A stretch of DNA of 64,000 nucleotides from Ignavibacteria bacterium (GCA_947459425.1 CANHDJ010000003.1:1-64000), one strand, 5' to 3'. Shown: positions 28,012 to 36,548, counted from the first letter of the stretch. The notes: a model not told the origin generated them from the sequence alone. Made by a program: numbers and translations.

Positions 28012-29373
28012 TTAGTCGTTATGTTCGGGCGAAGCCTCTGAGAAGCCGTATTCTCGAAGTTTTCTGTACAATGTTCGCTCGCTAATGCCGAGTGCGTCGG
28101 CAACTTGACGGCGATTGCCGTCGAAACGGTTCAGCGCAGCGCTGATAAGCCGCTTTTCCACCTCGTGCATTGTCAGTGGGGCGTGAGCATCCGAGTGCTT
28201 GTCATCATCGGCTGTGTCTCGCGTGAAGGCGTTTGGGGAATCCTGCTCAACGCGCTGCATTGTCGCACCATTTGGGGAGTTTTGCGCAGAATCTTTTGTG
28301 TCGTGATGGTGGGAAAAAACGGCATCTTTGAGGTCGGCAACCTCACCACGCAAAAGTGCCACTTCTCGTACCAAATCAACCAATGCCTTGTACATCAATT
28401 CACGTTCAATCTGCTCCGGCATTTTCCCCGAAACCCGCATGAGTGCTGATGAAGCGGGAAGCAAGTGCTGACGCTGCGCATCGGGCAAAAATGCCATGAT
28501 ACCGACGGGATCACTTTTGACGGTATCGGCAACAACGTTTGCGGGTGGCAAAGCGGGATATGGCAGAGGTATCGGCACGGTATCGGGCTGTTTCAAGGCT
28601 CGCGGTAAATACGGACGCAGGGATTCCAGCGTGATTTGATGCCCTTTGCCGAGTGTCGTGACCGTTTCGATTAAGTTGCGCAATTCTCGAATATTTCCCG
28701 CCCAAGGCAGATTCATCAAAAGACGGAGCGCCTCGTGCGATATTCCTTCGTAGTCCGCACCAATTTTACGAGCCGTTCGTTCAGCAAAATACTGAACAAG
28801 TTCAGGAATGTCCTCGGGGTGTTCGCGGAGCGGCGGAATCTCGATTTGTACCGTGTTGAGGCGATAAAATAAGTCTTGCCGGAACCGTCCTTCGGCAACT
28901 TCGTCCTCCAAACGCCGATTGGTAGCGGCAAGCACACGAACATCGGTGCGAATCACATCCGGCGACCCCAAGCGCGAAAATTCTCCCGTTTCCAGCACTC
29001 GCAGGAGTTTAACTTGCGTTCCAAGTGGCATTTCGCCGAGTTCATCCAAAAAAATCGTCCCTTTGTCTGCTGCTTCAAAAAAGCCCTTGCGCTGCTCGGT
29101 TGCGCCTGTATAAGCACCTTTTTCACTGCCAAAAAGCTCCGATTCCAAGAGTGTTTCGGGAATAGCGCCGCAATTCAGGCTCACCATGCGCTCTTTGCGG
29201 CGTTTGCTGAGGCTGTGAAGCGTCCGCGCAAACACTTCTTTGCCCGTGCCGGACTCGCCCGTAATTAGCACACATAGATCGGTCGGCGCAACCTGTTCGA
29301 CACGCGCAATCACTTCGCGCATCGGTTCCGAAGATCCGATAATTCCGATGGTATGATGGTTGGGAGTGTTCAC
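28012..29373 (-). CDS. Sigma-54-dependent transcriptional activator (no receiver domain)
   Basis: AAA+ enhancer-binding protein that remodels sigma-54 RNA polymerase. It is 453 aa and begins directly with the AAA+ domain: Walker A GESGTGKE (about 39-46), sigma-54 contact loop GAYTGA (a conservative variant of GAFTGA), Walker B TIFLDELGEMP, and Arg finger region GRFRQDLFYRLN. There is no N-terminal response-regulator, GAF or PAS domain, so activity must be controlled by the linker (about 245-400) or by level. The C-terminal Fis-type HTH reads GNRRQVADALGISERTLYRKL. It is co-oriented with a secreted 2H-like gene 24 bp upstream and rqcH 25 bp downstream. Confidence 0.94.
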   Translation of the reverse strand: MNTPNHHTIGIIGSSEPMREVIARVEQVAPTDLCVLITGESGTGKEVFARTLHSLSKRRKERMVSLNCGAIPETLLESELFGSEKGAYTGATEQRKGFFEAADKGTIFLDELGEMPLGTQVKLLRVLETGEFSRLGSPDVIRTDVRVLAATNRRLEDEVAEGRFRQDLFYRLNTVQIEIPPLREHPEDIPELVQYFAERTARKIGADYEGISHEALRLLMNLPWAGNIRELRNLIETVTTLGKGHQITLESLRPYLPRALKQPDTVPIPLPYPALPPANVVADTVKSDPVGIMAFLPDAQRQHLLPASSALMRVSGKMPEQIERELMYKALVDLVREVALLRGEVADLKDAVFSHHHDTKDSAQNSPNGATMQRVEQDSPNAFTRDTADDDKHSDAHAPLTMHEVEKRLISAALNRFDGNRRQVADALGISERTLYRKLREYGFSEASPEHND

Positions 29374-29397
29374 GGACGGAAGGAAAAAATAATAATT

Positions 29398-30057
29398 CTA
29401 GCGTTCAAGAGTCTCGCAGAAACAAGCATTGATGCCCTTGCGCACGCCATTGCCTTCTTCATGCAGGTCTTGTTTCGTAAAGCCGATAGTGATATGCGGA
29501 TAGAAATGAAGCGGGTCCCAGAGCGATGCTTCTCCGCCCTTGGCAACATAGCGGTCAAAAATCGCACGGCGAATATTCACAAGGTCTTCCGAGCGCACGA
29601 CGACAAAATACGATTGCTCCGGCTTTCCTTCAAGGCTGACTTGAGCGCGTCCGAGGCATAAGGGCGTAAAACGGGCGTTTTGAATAGCCATGTTCGTCGC
29701 AATTTCGTTGATTTCCTTCATCGTCAATACTTTTCCCAAGACTTGCGAAAATTCCGGTGGCGAAATTACGGTAATATGCGCCTCACCTCTATTTTTGAGC
29801 GTCAGATTTACCTGTTTTTCCAATGCCTTCCACAGCGCTTCGGCGGGTGCAAAAGGAAGATTCATGCTGAGGTAATTGTCAAATGCTCCAGTGCCTTCGT
29901 GTGCCAGAAACGGCGCGGGTGCGTGGATGGCACTGCTGAGTGTGAGCGATATTGCCGAAGGAAAACGTCCTTTTTCAGGCGTTTGTGCTGAGAGAATTAT
30001 CGGCGCAATGAAGCAAAAAAACGCTATACAAGCAATGGGGAATCGTGAAGTGAGCAT
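29398..30057 (-). CDS. Secreted 2H-phosphoesterase-like protein
   Basis: The track ORF (30165) is longer; the ATG at 30057 starts a signal peptide (MLTSRFPIACIAFFCFIAPIILSAQ), giving 219 aa. The mature protein carries two HxT motifs about 100 residues apart, AHITVISPPEF and YPHITIGFT. This is the arrangement that defines 2H phosphoesterases (2',3'-cyclic phosphodiesterase or RNA-ligase-like fold). Export makes it unusual, since known members process RNA or nucleotides in the cytoplasm. It is the first gene of a tight three-gene operon with the sigma-54 activator and rqcH, and divergent from dedA. Substrate is unknown; assignment rests on the twin motifs only. Confidence 0.7.
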   Translation of the reverse strand: MLTSRFPIACIAFFCFIAPIILSAQTPEKGRFPSAISLTLSSAIHAPAPFLAHEGTGAFDNYLSMNLPFAPAEALWKALEKQVNLTLKNRGEAHITVISPPEFSQVLGKVLTMKEINEIATNMAIQNARFTPLCLGRAQVSLEGKPEQSYFVVVRSEDLVNIRRAIFDRYVAKGGEASLWDPLHFYPHITIGFTKQDLHEEGNGVRKGINACFCETLER

Positions 30058-30176
30058 AATTATTTGTTCCTTGTTCCTTGAAATATGTTTCTTGAACGGA
30101 GGCGAATATACAGATTTTTTGCGATTTGGGCGCATACCAAGCGCGAGACTGCTCTCTGGAAACATCAGGATTCGCG

Positions 30177-30207
30177 TTGGTTAGTTGCTTGAAAGTGCGT
30201 ACATTTG
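30177..30207 (+). promoter_or_regulatory. Promoter of dedA/miaB (TTGG-N19-TACATTTG)
   Basis: TTGG at 30177-30180, 19-nt spacer, TACATTTG at 30200-30207: a consensus Bacteroidota promoter. The predicted start is near 30214, giving a leader of about 45 nt before the ATG at 30261. This supports that start over the track start at 30126, which lies upstream of the promoter. Confidence 0.65.
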
Positions 30208-30260
30208 CAGGATATTTTCATGGCTTTCGCTTCATTTTATCACTATTGACCGACGTTTTC

Positions 30261-30899
30261 ATGGAATCACTGCAATCGCTCATTGATATTTTTCTGCATC
30301 TCGACAAGCATCTTGGCGAAATTATTAGTCAATATGGAACAACGACATACGCAATTCTTTTCACAATCATTTTTGCCGAAACTGGGCTTATCATCGCGCC
30401 CTTTTTGCCGGGCGATTCGCTCCTTTTTGCTGCCGGAGCGCTTGCTGCCGCGACTGGCGTACTCGACCCGCTCACGCTTGTCTTGCTTCTCAGTGTGGCG
30501 GCGATTGCTGGCGACACTGTAAATTATTGGGTTGGCAAAACGTATGGTTTGAAGGTATTGCAAAAATTCCCTTTTATCAAAAAAGAGCACATCGAATACA
30601 CCGAAAAATTTTACGAAAAACACGGCGGAAAAACAATTATCCTCGCACGGTTTTTGCCGATTGTACGGACGTTTGCGCCATTTGTTGCCGGAATCGGAAC
30701 GATGAATTATTCGCGTTTTATCCTTTACAACATCGTCGGCGGCATCGCATGGGTGGCATCGTTTATTTATCTCGGGTATTTTTTTGGTAATCTTCCCGTC
30801 ATCAAACGGAATTTTTCACTGATTATTCTTGGTATTCTCATCGTGTCGGTATTGCCGGGCGTGATAGAGTTTGTGCGACATCGGTTGAAAAAAGCGTAA
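30261..30899 (+). CDS. DedA-family membrane protein
   Basis: Integral inner-membrane protein of the DedA/VTT (SNARE-associated) family, linked to flipping of lipid carriers such as undecaprenyl phosphate or phospholipids and to envelope homeostasis. The ATG at 30261 gives 212 aa. An N-terminal amphipathic segment is followed by the re-entrant-loop motif FAETGLIIAPFLPGDSLLF, with Glu and Asp conserved. The second motif is GGKTIILARFLPIVRTFAPF with the essential Arg residues. Two or three further TM helices lead to a basic C-terminus. miaB follows 63 bp downstream on the same strand, probably from the promoter at 30177. Confidence 0.92.
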   Translation: MESLQSLIDIFLHLDKHLGEIISQYGTTTYAILFTIIFAETGLIIAPFLPGDSLLFAAGALAAATGVLDPLTLVLLLSVAAIAGDTVNYWVGKTYGLKVLQKFPFIKKEHIEYTEKFYEKHGGKTIILARFLPIVRTFAPFVAGIGTMNYSRFILYNIVGGIAWVASFIYLGYFFGNLPVIKRNFSLIILGILIVSVLPGVIEFVRHRLKKA

Positions 30900-30962
30900 T
30901 GCCGTATGACGATTTGTGACGTGATTTCCCCTTTCCACTGTTTTTATCTATTTCTACGCACC

Positions 30963-32423
30963 ATGTTCGATTTACCTGTTCTCAACGCATCAGAAACCAG
31001 CTTGGAATCTGGACTGCTGTCCGCAACGCTCCATGATAATGTTCTGCAAAGCAGCACCAAGTCACATTCTTCGCCGAATGCTCGTAAACTCTACGTTGAA
31101 ACCTACGGTTGCCAGATGAACGTCAGCGATTCGGAAATTGTCAAAAGCGTGATGAATCAAAGCGGCTATGCTATGACGGACAAGCCCGACGATGCCGATG
31201 TGATTTTGCTCAATACCTGTGCTATACGAGAGAATGCCGAGCGAAAAATTCACGAGCGGCTCATGCACTTGAAATTTTACAAAAAGCGCCGTCGAAACCT
31301 TGTTGTCGGCGTTCTGGGCTGCATGGCAGAGCGGATGCGGGACGAACTCATGGAAACGAAGCAAATCGTTGATGTCGTCGTCGGACCGGACGAATATCGC
31401 AAACTACCGGAGATTGTTGCCCGCGCCGAAGCAGGTGAAAAGGGCATCGCCGTCAAACTTTCTCGCGTCGAAACCTACGATGATATTGAGCCACTTCGTA
31501 CCGAAGGGGTGAGTGCGTGGACTTCGATTATGCGGGGCTGCGACAAATTTTGTACGTTTTGCGTTGTGCCGTTCACACGTGGACGCGAGCGTTCACGCGG
31601 TTTACCGCTCATTGTTGCTGAAGCGCAGCAGTTGTGGGACGCGGGGTTTAAGGAAATCACTCTTTTGGGGCAAAACGTCAACAGCTACCGTGACGAAGCC
31701 ACCGATACGGACTTCGCCGACTTGCTCAAAGCCACAGCCCGCGCCGTTCCTCAGATGCGGATTCGTTACAGCACTTCGCACCCTTACGATATGAGCGATA
31801 AGTTGATTGCGACGATGGCGGAATACGACAATATTTGCAAGTATATTCATTTGCCCGTTCAGTCCGGCTCTGACCGCGTGTTGGAGGCAATGAACCGCCA
31901 TTACACCGTTGCGCATTACAAAGAGCGCCTTCGTACAATCCGCGATTTTATGCCGCATTGCGCTCTTTCGACGGATATTATTGTTGGCTTTCCAACGGAA
32001 ACTGCGGATGAACACCGCATGACGGCTGATTTGATGGCAGAAGTACGCTTCGATGGGGCGTTTATGTTTCTCTATTCGCCCAGAGAAGGCACCAAAGCGT
32101 GGAAAATGGAAGACGACGTGCCACACGACGAGAAAGTACGCCGTTTGAATGAAATTATCGCCCAGCAACAGGATATTTCCAACGAAATCAATCAACGCTC
32201 ACTCGGCACGACGGAGCGTGTTTTGGTCGAAGGTCCCAGCCGCCGCAACCCCGAAACGGCATGGTTCGGGCGTACCGATACGAATAAAATCGTAGTCTTC
32301 CCGCACGTGACCAATCAGGAAGCAAGTGTTGCTGCGGGCTACGTGATTGGCGACACAATAAACATCCGTATTACCAAGGCTTCGCCCGCCATGCTCACTG
32401 GTGTTGTGGAGACAATTTCTTGA
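30963..32423 (+). CDS. miaB: tRNA-2-methylthio-N6-dimethylallyladenosine synthase MiaB
   Basis: Radical-SAM methylthiotransferase that adds the ms2 group to i6A37 in tRNAs. The track start (30906) overlaps sequence just after dedA; the ATG at 30963 gives 486 aa with a non-conserved head of about 40 residues. The N-terminal UPF0004 domain holds the three auxiliary-cluster cysteines (YGCQMN, LNTCAIR, LGCMAER). The radical SAM CxxxCxxC is GCDKFCTFCVVP, followed by LLGQNVNSY and LPVQSGSDRVLEAMNR, with a C-terminal TRAM domain. The QNVNSY/RHYT pattern fits MiaB rather than RimO or MtaB. Confidence 0.96.
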   Translation: MFDLPVLNASETSLESGLLSATLHDNVLQSSTKSHSSPNARKLYVETYGCQMNVSDSEIVKSVMNQSGYAMTDKPDDADVILLNTCAIRENAERKIHERLMHLKFYKKRRRNLVVGVLGCMAERMRDELMETKQIVDVVVGPDEYRKLPEIVARAEAGEKGIAVKLSRVETYDDIEPLRTEGVSAWTSIMRGCDKFCTFCVVPFTRGRERSRGLPLIVAEAQQLWDAGFKEITLLGQNVNSYRDEATDTDFADLLKATARAVPQMRIRYSTSHPYDMSDKLIATMAEYDNICKYIHLPVQSGSDRVLEAMNRHYTVAHYKERLRTIRDFMPHCALSTDIIVGFPTETADEHRMTADLMAEVRFDGAFMFLYSPREGTKAWKMEDDVPHDEKVRRLNEIIAQQQDISNEINQRSLGTTERVLVEGPSRRNPETAWFGRTDTNKIVVFPHVTNQEASVAAGYVIGDTINIRITKASPAMLTGVVETIS

Positions 32424-32463
32424 TATACTGCAAAACGTAACTGGTCAGTTTTGTTGTCAGCAA

Positions 32464-32564
32464 TGTCCACAGATCACACGAATTGACACGAATAAAGAGC
32501 ATTTTTTTGAACGGTAATCCGTTAAAATCTCTTTATTCGTGTCAATCCGTATGGTTCGTGGACA
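32464..32564. repeat. 101-bp near-perfect palindromic element
   Basis: Two arms of about 36 bp, TGTCCACAGATCACACGAAT..AAAGAG and CTCTTTATTCGTGTCAATCC..GTGGACA, pair at about 31 of 36 positions. The centre is itself a small hairpin (AACGG-TAAT-CCGTT). It begins 40 bp after miaB and is followed by GTTTTT, so the RNA form would be a very stable hairpin that can terminate miaB and the opposing gene. No ORF. It looks like a mobile palindromic unit rather than an ordinary terminator, being far longer and lacking a GC-rich core. Confidence 0.8.
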
Positions 32565-32602
32565 GTTTTTCGATACCCCATAGACATTTTGTGCCTAGAA
32601 TC

Positions 32603-33019
32603 TTATCTCGCTCTGTGCTGCCGGACTGTCCACAGTTCAATGCCAATCACTCCAAAAACAATAGCTATTTCCCCCAGAAAATACGCCACACCGAGCATTG
32701 TCAACAACGAAAAATCTATCACCACGAGCGTAAAAGTAAGGCAGCAATAGAGAAAATTCGCCAGTGCAATCACTCGCATAAATGGTTTCCACGCTTGCGG
32801 GTTAAGGGCGAAGCATCCTAGCGAATACGCTGCAAAGCCAAAGGCGGGATACGAAAGTTTAACCGCAATGTCGTGCGGCATACCGAAGATGGTTTCCAAT
32901 GGAGCAATCAGAAACACCAGCAACAGTGCCGAAAGCATTGCCCCCAAGCCGTCTAGCAAAAAGACGTTGCGCGGCTTGGATGTGAGTATTTGTGCGATTT
33001 GTGAGGTGTTTTTTGTCAT
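32603..33019 (-). CDS. Small integral membrane protein of unknown function
   Basis: 138 aa from the ATG at 33019; the track start at 33148 would run deep into the upstream oxidoreductase gene. About 20 N-terminal polar residues are followed by four hydrophobic helices (VFLLDGLGAMLSALLLVFLI; LSYPAFGFAAYSLGCFAL; FMRVIALANFLYCCLTFTLVV; LLTMLGVAYFLGEIAIVFGV). I do not recognise a family. It starts 7 bp after the stop of the MDR oxidoreductase, so it is the last gene of a regulator-membrane-oxidoreductase-membrane cassette on the minus strand. Confidence 0.75.
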   Translation of the reverse strand: MTKNTSQIAQILTSKPRNVFLLDGLGAMLSALLLVFLIAPLETIFGMPHDIAVKLSYPAFGFAAYSLGCFALNPQAWKPFMRVIALANFLYCCLTFTLVVIDFSLLTMLGVAYFLGEIAIVFGVIGIELWTVRQHRAR

Positions 33020-33026
33020 AGAAATT

Positions 33027-33959
33027 TCACAAGTGCTTGATAACAACATTTCCTTTTTTATGCCCCAAATCCACGTATCTGTGCGCTTCGACAAGCTGCC
33101 CAAATGGATACACCTTGTCAATAACGGGCTTGAGCTTGCCGTCTGCAATCATTCCGTGCAGTGTTTCCAAATGCTCGCGCTTTTCCGACGTTGGGGACAT
33201 AATTGAGGCGAATTTCCCTTCTTGACGCAGAAGTCGCTTCCGTATTGCTGTCTCCAGTTTTCCAACAGCATCGAAAACAATATCAAACTTCTCGGTACAC
33301 TCAGTGAAGTCTTGTTTGGTGTAATCCAAAACATTCTCAGCGCCCAAAGATCCCACCAAATCTACGTTTTTCCCGCTACACACGCCCGTAACATTTGCGC
33401 CGAAAGCACGGGCAATCTGTACCGCAAACGTCCCAACGCTGCCGGAAGCCCCGTAAACAAGTACCTTTGGGGCTTGTTGGATATTTGCTTTCAAGAGTAA
33501 ATCCAATGCCGTCATGCCGCCAATGGGAAGAGTTGCGGCTTCTTCAAACGTGAGATTCTGCGGTTTCGGGGCGATAACGTTTTGTTTGCCCATCTCCGGA
33601 ATGCAGACATAATCAGCGTATGCCCCTTGTTTCAAGCCTGTTGTCGTGCCATAGACGGCATCGCCTTTTTTCCACGATTGCACATCGTTGCCAGCATCTT
33701 CTACAATGCCCGAAAATTCATTACCCAAAATGGGATTGCGCGGCTTTGTTATGCCGAAGAGCAAGCGAATAAAGAGCGTGTAAAAGGCAGATCCGGGGTA
33801 TATTCCTTTGCGAATCCAGAGAGAACCCGCAGAAACGCTGGATGCGTGGACTTTGACAAGGATCTCGTTGGGCTTTGGAACAGGTTTCGGAACGTCGGCA
33901 AGGCGCAGTACATCAGGTGCGCCGTATTCGGTGTAGATAAAGGCTTTCATAGTATTCAT
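33027..33959 (-). CDS. Zinc-independent medium-chain dehydrogenase (quinone-oxidoreductase type)
   Basis: NAD(P)H-dependent oxidoreductase of the MDR superfamily, QOR-like. The ATG at 33959 (MNTMKAFIYTEYGAP) gives 310 aa and is preferred because GAAAGGAC precedes it and its A overlaps the TAA stop of the upstream gene (TAATG), suggesting coupled translation. The GroES-like domain has NEILVKVHASSVSAG and LGNEFSGIVEDAG without the catalytic zinc Cys/His set. The Rossmann part has LVYGASGSVGTFAVQIA. It lies in a cassette with a Crp-type regulator and two small membrane proteins. The substrate is probably a small enone or quinone, not determinable here. Confidence 0.9.
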   Translation of the reverse strand: MNTMKAFIYTEYGAPDVLRLADVPKPVPKPNEILVKVHASSVSAGSLWIRKGIYPGSAFYTLFIRLLFGITKPRNPILGNEFSGIVEDAGNDVQSWKKGDAVYGTTTGLKQGAYADYVCIPEMGKQNVIAPKPQNLTFEEAATLPIGGMTALDLLLKANIQQAPKVLVYGASGSVGTFAVQIARAFGANVTGVCSGKNVDLVGSLGAENVLDYTKQDFTECTEKFDIVFDAVGKLETAIRKRLLRQEGKFASIMSPTSEKREHLETLHGMIADGKLKPVIDKVYPFGQLVEAHRYVDLGHKKGNVVIKHL

Positions 33960-34345
33960 TATGCTTGTCCTTTCCAATTCCACGCAGTCCAAATAGTCAG
34001 TACATTGAAAATCAAACCCACGCCGAGCAAGTATCTGTCATACATTGAGGGATAGGTGTGAATGCTGGAAATATTCATCACGAAAAATAATCCTGCAATG
34101 ATAATGTTCGTCCAACGGCTCACGGGCTGGCTGAGAGCAAGAGAAAGGTACACCATAAAAATTTGAATGGACATAAGGACAGCGATAAAAAGCCACTGCA
34201 CTTGCGTAAAATTCTGAGTTTCACCCATACGAGCAACGTCGCCGGTCATCAGGCGCAGTACGTCGCCGAAAAGATTGGTGAGCATCAGCGCAATCCACAG
34301 AGCGGAAAGGTGGATTCTGACAATATCTATCTGGATAGTGTTCAT
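33959..34345 (-). CDS. Four-helix membrane protein of unknown function
   Basis: 128 aa with four predicted TM segments (LSALWIALMLTNLFGDVLRL; WLFIAVLMSIQIFMVYLSLAL; TNIIIAGLFFVMNISSI; YLLGVGLIFNVLTIWTAW). It resembles small DUF6326-type membrane proteins in layout, but I hold that name only loosely. Its stop overlaps the start of the MDR oxidoreductase by one base. It is separated by 103 bp from the Crp/Fnr-like regulator upstream, so it is probably the first gene of the regulated transcript. Confidence 0.75.
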   Translation of the reverse strand: MNTIQIDIVRIHLSALWIALMLTNLFGDVLRLMTGDVARMGETQNFTQVQWLFIAVLMSIQIFMVYLSLALSQPVSRWTNIIIAGLFFVMNISSIHTYPSMYDRYLLGVGLIFNVLTIWTAWNWKGQA

Positions 34346-34448
34346 GCGGTTTCTCCGTTATTGTTGCAAAATATTTTTGACAAAATTACGGAGGGCGTAT
34401 GCCAAAAAGCGTTCACTTTAGGTAATAAATGCAAGGGCAAGAAAAAAA

Positions 34449-35030
34449 TTACGCTTTTACTTCTTCGGCAATACGTTTGCGAATGCGGCTCAGGGATTGT
34501 GGCGTGATGCCAAGATAGCTTGCAAGCTGGTGTTGCGGGACACGCTGCGCCAAATCAGGGCGGGCGCGAAGGAGATTCAAATAGCGCTGTTCGGGGCTGG
34601 AGGTCTTGAAATCATCCAGTGTGGCTTGGTTTTTTGCAAGAAGGTCTTCAGAAAGCAAGAGGCAGAGCCTTTGGAAGCGGGGAAACTTCTCGAAAATTTC
34701 TGCTTCCATCGAAACCTTTGAGACAATCAGTGTCGAATCTTCCACACAGGCAACGTAATACTTCGAGGGTTCTTTTGTAATGACGCACTGCGGCGAAAGA
34801 GATTCAAACTCGGTGTAAAACGCCGTCGTTTTTTCTTCGCCGTCAATCACGTAATATCTTCTGAGGCAGCCCCGCATCACGAAATATTCCGCTTCGGAGC
34901 GCTCACCTTCCGAAAGAAGAATCGCTCCTTTTTTGAACGAGTGAAAAATATCAAGGTCAATAATCGTGCGTTTTTCCTCGTCCGAAAGCGTCAAGTATTG
35001 GGCGAGAAAAGCGAAAAGTTCGGTAGCCAT
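34449..35030 (-). CDS. Crp/Fnr-family transcriptional regulator
   Basis: 193 aa. The N-terminal cyclic-nucleotide-binding-like beta-barrel spans about 10-115 (FHSFKKGAILLSEGERSEAEYFVMRGCLRRYYV). It lacks the Fe-S cysteines of Fnr and the full cAMP-contact set of Crp, as is usual for Bacteroidota members. A dimer helix follows, then a C-terminal winged HTH ending VPQHQLASYLGITPQSLSRIRKRI. It is adjacent to and co-oriented with the membrane-protein/MDR cassette that it probably controls. The effector is unknown; solvent, aldehyde or redox stress is an inference from the MDR neighbour. Confidence 0.88.
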   Translation of the reverse strand: MATELFAFLAQYLTLSDEEKRTIIDLDIFHSFKKGAILLSEGERSEAEYFVMRGCLRRYYVIDGEEKTTAFYTEFESLSPQCVITKEPSKYYVACVEDSTLIVSKVSMEAEIFEKFPRFQRLCLLLSEDLLAKNQATLDDFKTSSPEQRYLNLLRARPDLAQRVPQHQLASYLGITPQSLSRIRKRIAEEVKA

Positions 35031-35368
35031 TGGGTTAAGGGAAAAAGTTTCACAGCGAGCAAAAAACCGTTTCTTACAATTAAATAGTTCAAAAGTTCCC
35101 TAAAAATAACAATAATAATTTCAAAATTGCACCATCATCATACAATTTGTCTAAAAAAAGTGCGTCTAAAATAGTATCTTGCCAATGCACCACACTATGG
35201 CTTGCAGGGGCATCACCCAGCTCCTTTCTTTTACGTCTTTTACGTGTAGCCGTAGAGTCACCATCCTCATTGCGGTATTGACGTTACAACGATGTAATGC
35301 GGCATTTAGCGCTCCCCCTTTTTGCAATACATGGTATGAATTATCATTTACCACGAACGATGAGAATT
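35031..35368. other. Intergenic region between crp-like gene and polyprenyl synthase
   Basis: About 340 bases, AT-rich in its first half (runs of A and T up to 35175), then more GC-balanced and probably containing the 5' leader or an N-terminal extension of the next gene (ATGs at 35297, 35336 and 35360 are in frame). It must hold divergent promoters. A TTTG at 35149 and TATCTTG near 35175 are only a partial match to the TAnnTTTG consensus. No RNA gene recognised. Confidence 0.4.
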
Positions 35369-36526
35369 ATGAACAAAGCCCTTACTCCTTCGGCAGAACC
35401 TGGCGTAGCGCCGGGTATATCATCTGGTACAACGCTCAAATTTATGGAGCCATTTGTACGACCACCATTTGTTGGAATCGTATCACTCCCCCAGCATATC
35501 AGCAGTCATTCAAGCACCGTCAGCATACTTCCCGAGGATTTTACCCGCCGCTACGCCGAATACAAAGCGGCAGTCGAAGCTACGCTTCAAACGGCGCTCA
35601 AGCAAGCAGAACCGAAAAATCTTCTTGAGCCTATGAAGCACGTGCTGACGAATGGCGGCAAACGTGTACGCCCGATTTTGACGATGCTGGCTTGTGGTGC
35701 TGTCGGTGGAAACCCATTTTATGCGGCTATGGGTGGTGTCATTATTGAAATTTTGCACAATTTTACGCTTGTCCATGACGATATTATGGATGAAGCCCAG
35801 TTGCGGCGCGGTTTGCCAACCATTCATACGAAATGGAACACCAACATCGCCATTTTAAGCGGCGACGCGATGATGGCATTTGCATATCAACTTCTGCTGA
35901 AACACTATGCCCTTTCACAGCGCTTTGTCGAGTGCGCCGACCTTGTCACCCGCGCCATACTTGAGGTCTGCGAAGGTCAGGTTTCCGATATGGAATTTCA
36001 AGACCGCGTCGATATTTCTATGCCGGAATATATCCAAATGATTGAGAAAAAAACAGCACGAATGCTTGAGCTTTGCGCCGCATTGGGGACAGTCTTGGGA
36101 AATGGCTCGGCGCGAGATTTAGCGGCATTGCGCACATTTGCTTGCTCTGTAGGCATTGCGTTCCAGATTTTAGATGATATTTTAGATGTGACCGCCACCA
36201 GCACGGAATTTGGCAAAACGCTCGGCGGGGATATTATCGAAGGTAAAAAAACATTCCTTATCACTCATGCTCTTGAACACCGTGATGCCATGAACACAAG
36301 CGACAATGAGCTTCTGGACGAATTTCTTTGCAACGGCGGTTTGCCACTGGAGCGTGTTGGCTTGATGACGATGCTTTTTGAGCGCAATGGTACGTTGGAA
36401 GCGGCTCGTCTGGCTGTTGCGGATCATACAGAACACGCCCGCAAAGCTCTAGAACACTTGCCGCAAAGCGAATATCGCACCATGCTTCACCATTTCTCAA
36501 CAATGCTGTTGGAACGGTGTTTCTAA
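35369..36526 (+). CDS. Polyprenyl (farnesyl/geranylgeranyl-type) diphosphate synthase
   Basis: Trans-isoprenyl diphosphate synthase that condenses IPP with an allylic diphosphate to make precursors of quinone side chains or other isoprenoids. The start is uncertain: in-frame ATGs occur at 35297, 35360, 35369 and 35444, and the conserved fold begins about residue 65 of the track ORF. I chose 35369, giving 385 aa; a start at 35444 (MEPFVRPPFVG, 360 aa) is closer to family size. Motifs are GGKRVRP, first Asp-rich FTLVHDDIMD, second Asp-rich FQILDDILDVT, and GDIIEGKKTFL. The DDxxD with no two-residue insert fits long-chain (C15-C50) bacterial enzymes. A terminator follows. Confidence 0.9.
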   Translation: MNKALTPSAEPGVAPGISSGTTLKFMEPFVRPPFVGIVSLPQHISSHSSTVSILPEDFTRRYAEYKAAVEATLQTALKQAEPKNLLEPMKHVLTNGGKRVRPILTMLACGAVGGNPFYAAMGGVIIEILHNFTLVHDDIMDEAQLRRGLPTIHTKWNTNIAILSGDAMMAFAYQLLLKHYALSQRFVECADLVTRAILEVCEGQVSDMEFQDRVDISMPEYIQMIEKKTARMLELCAALGTVLGNGSARDLAALRTFACSVGIAFQILDDILDVTATSTEFGKTLGGDIIEGKKTFLITHALEHRDAMNTSDNELLDEFLCNGGLPLERVGLMTMLFERNGTLEAARLAVADHTEHARKALEHLPQSEYRTMLHHFSTMLLERCF

Positions 36527-36548
36527 AATCAAATCACACTCATAAAAA

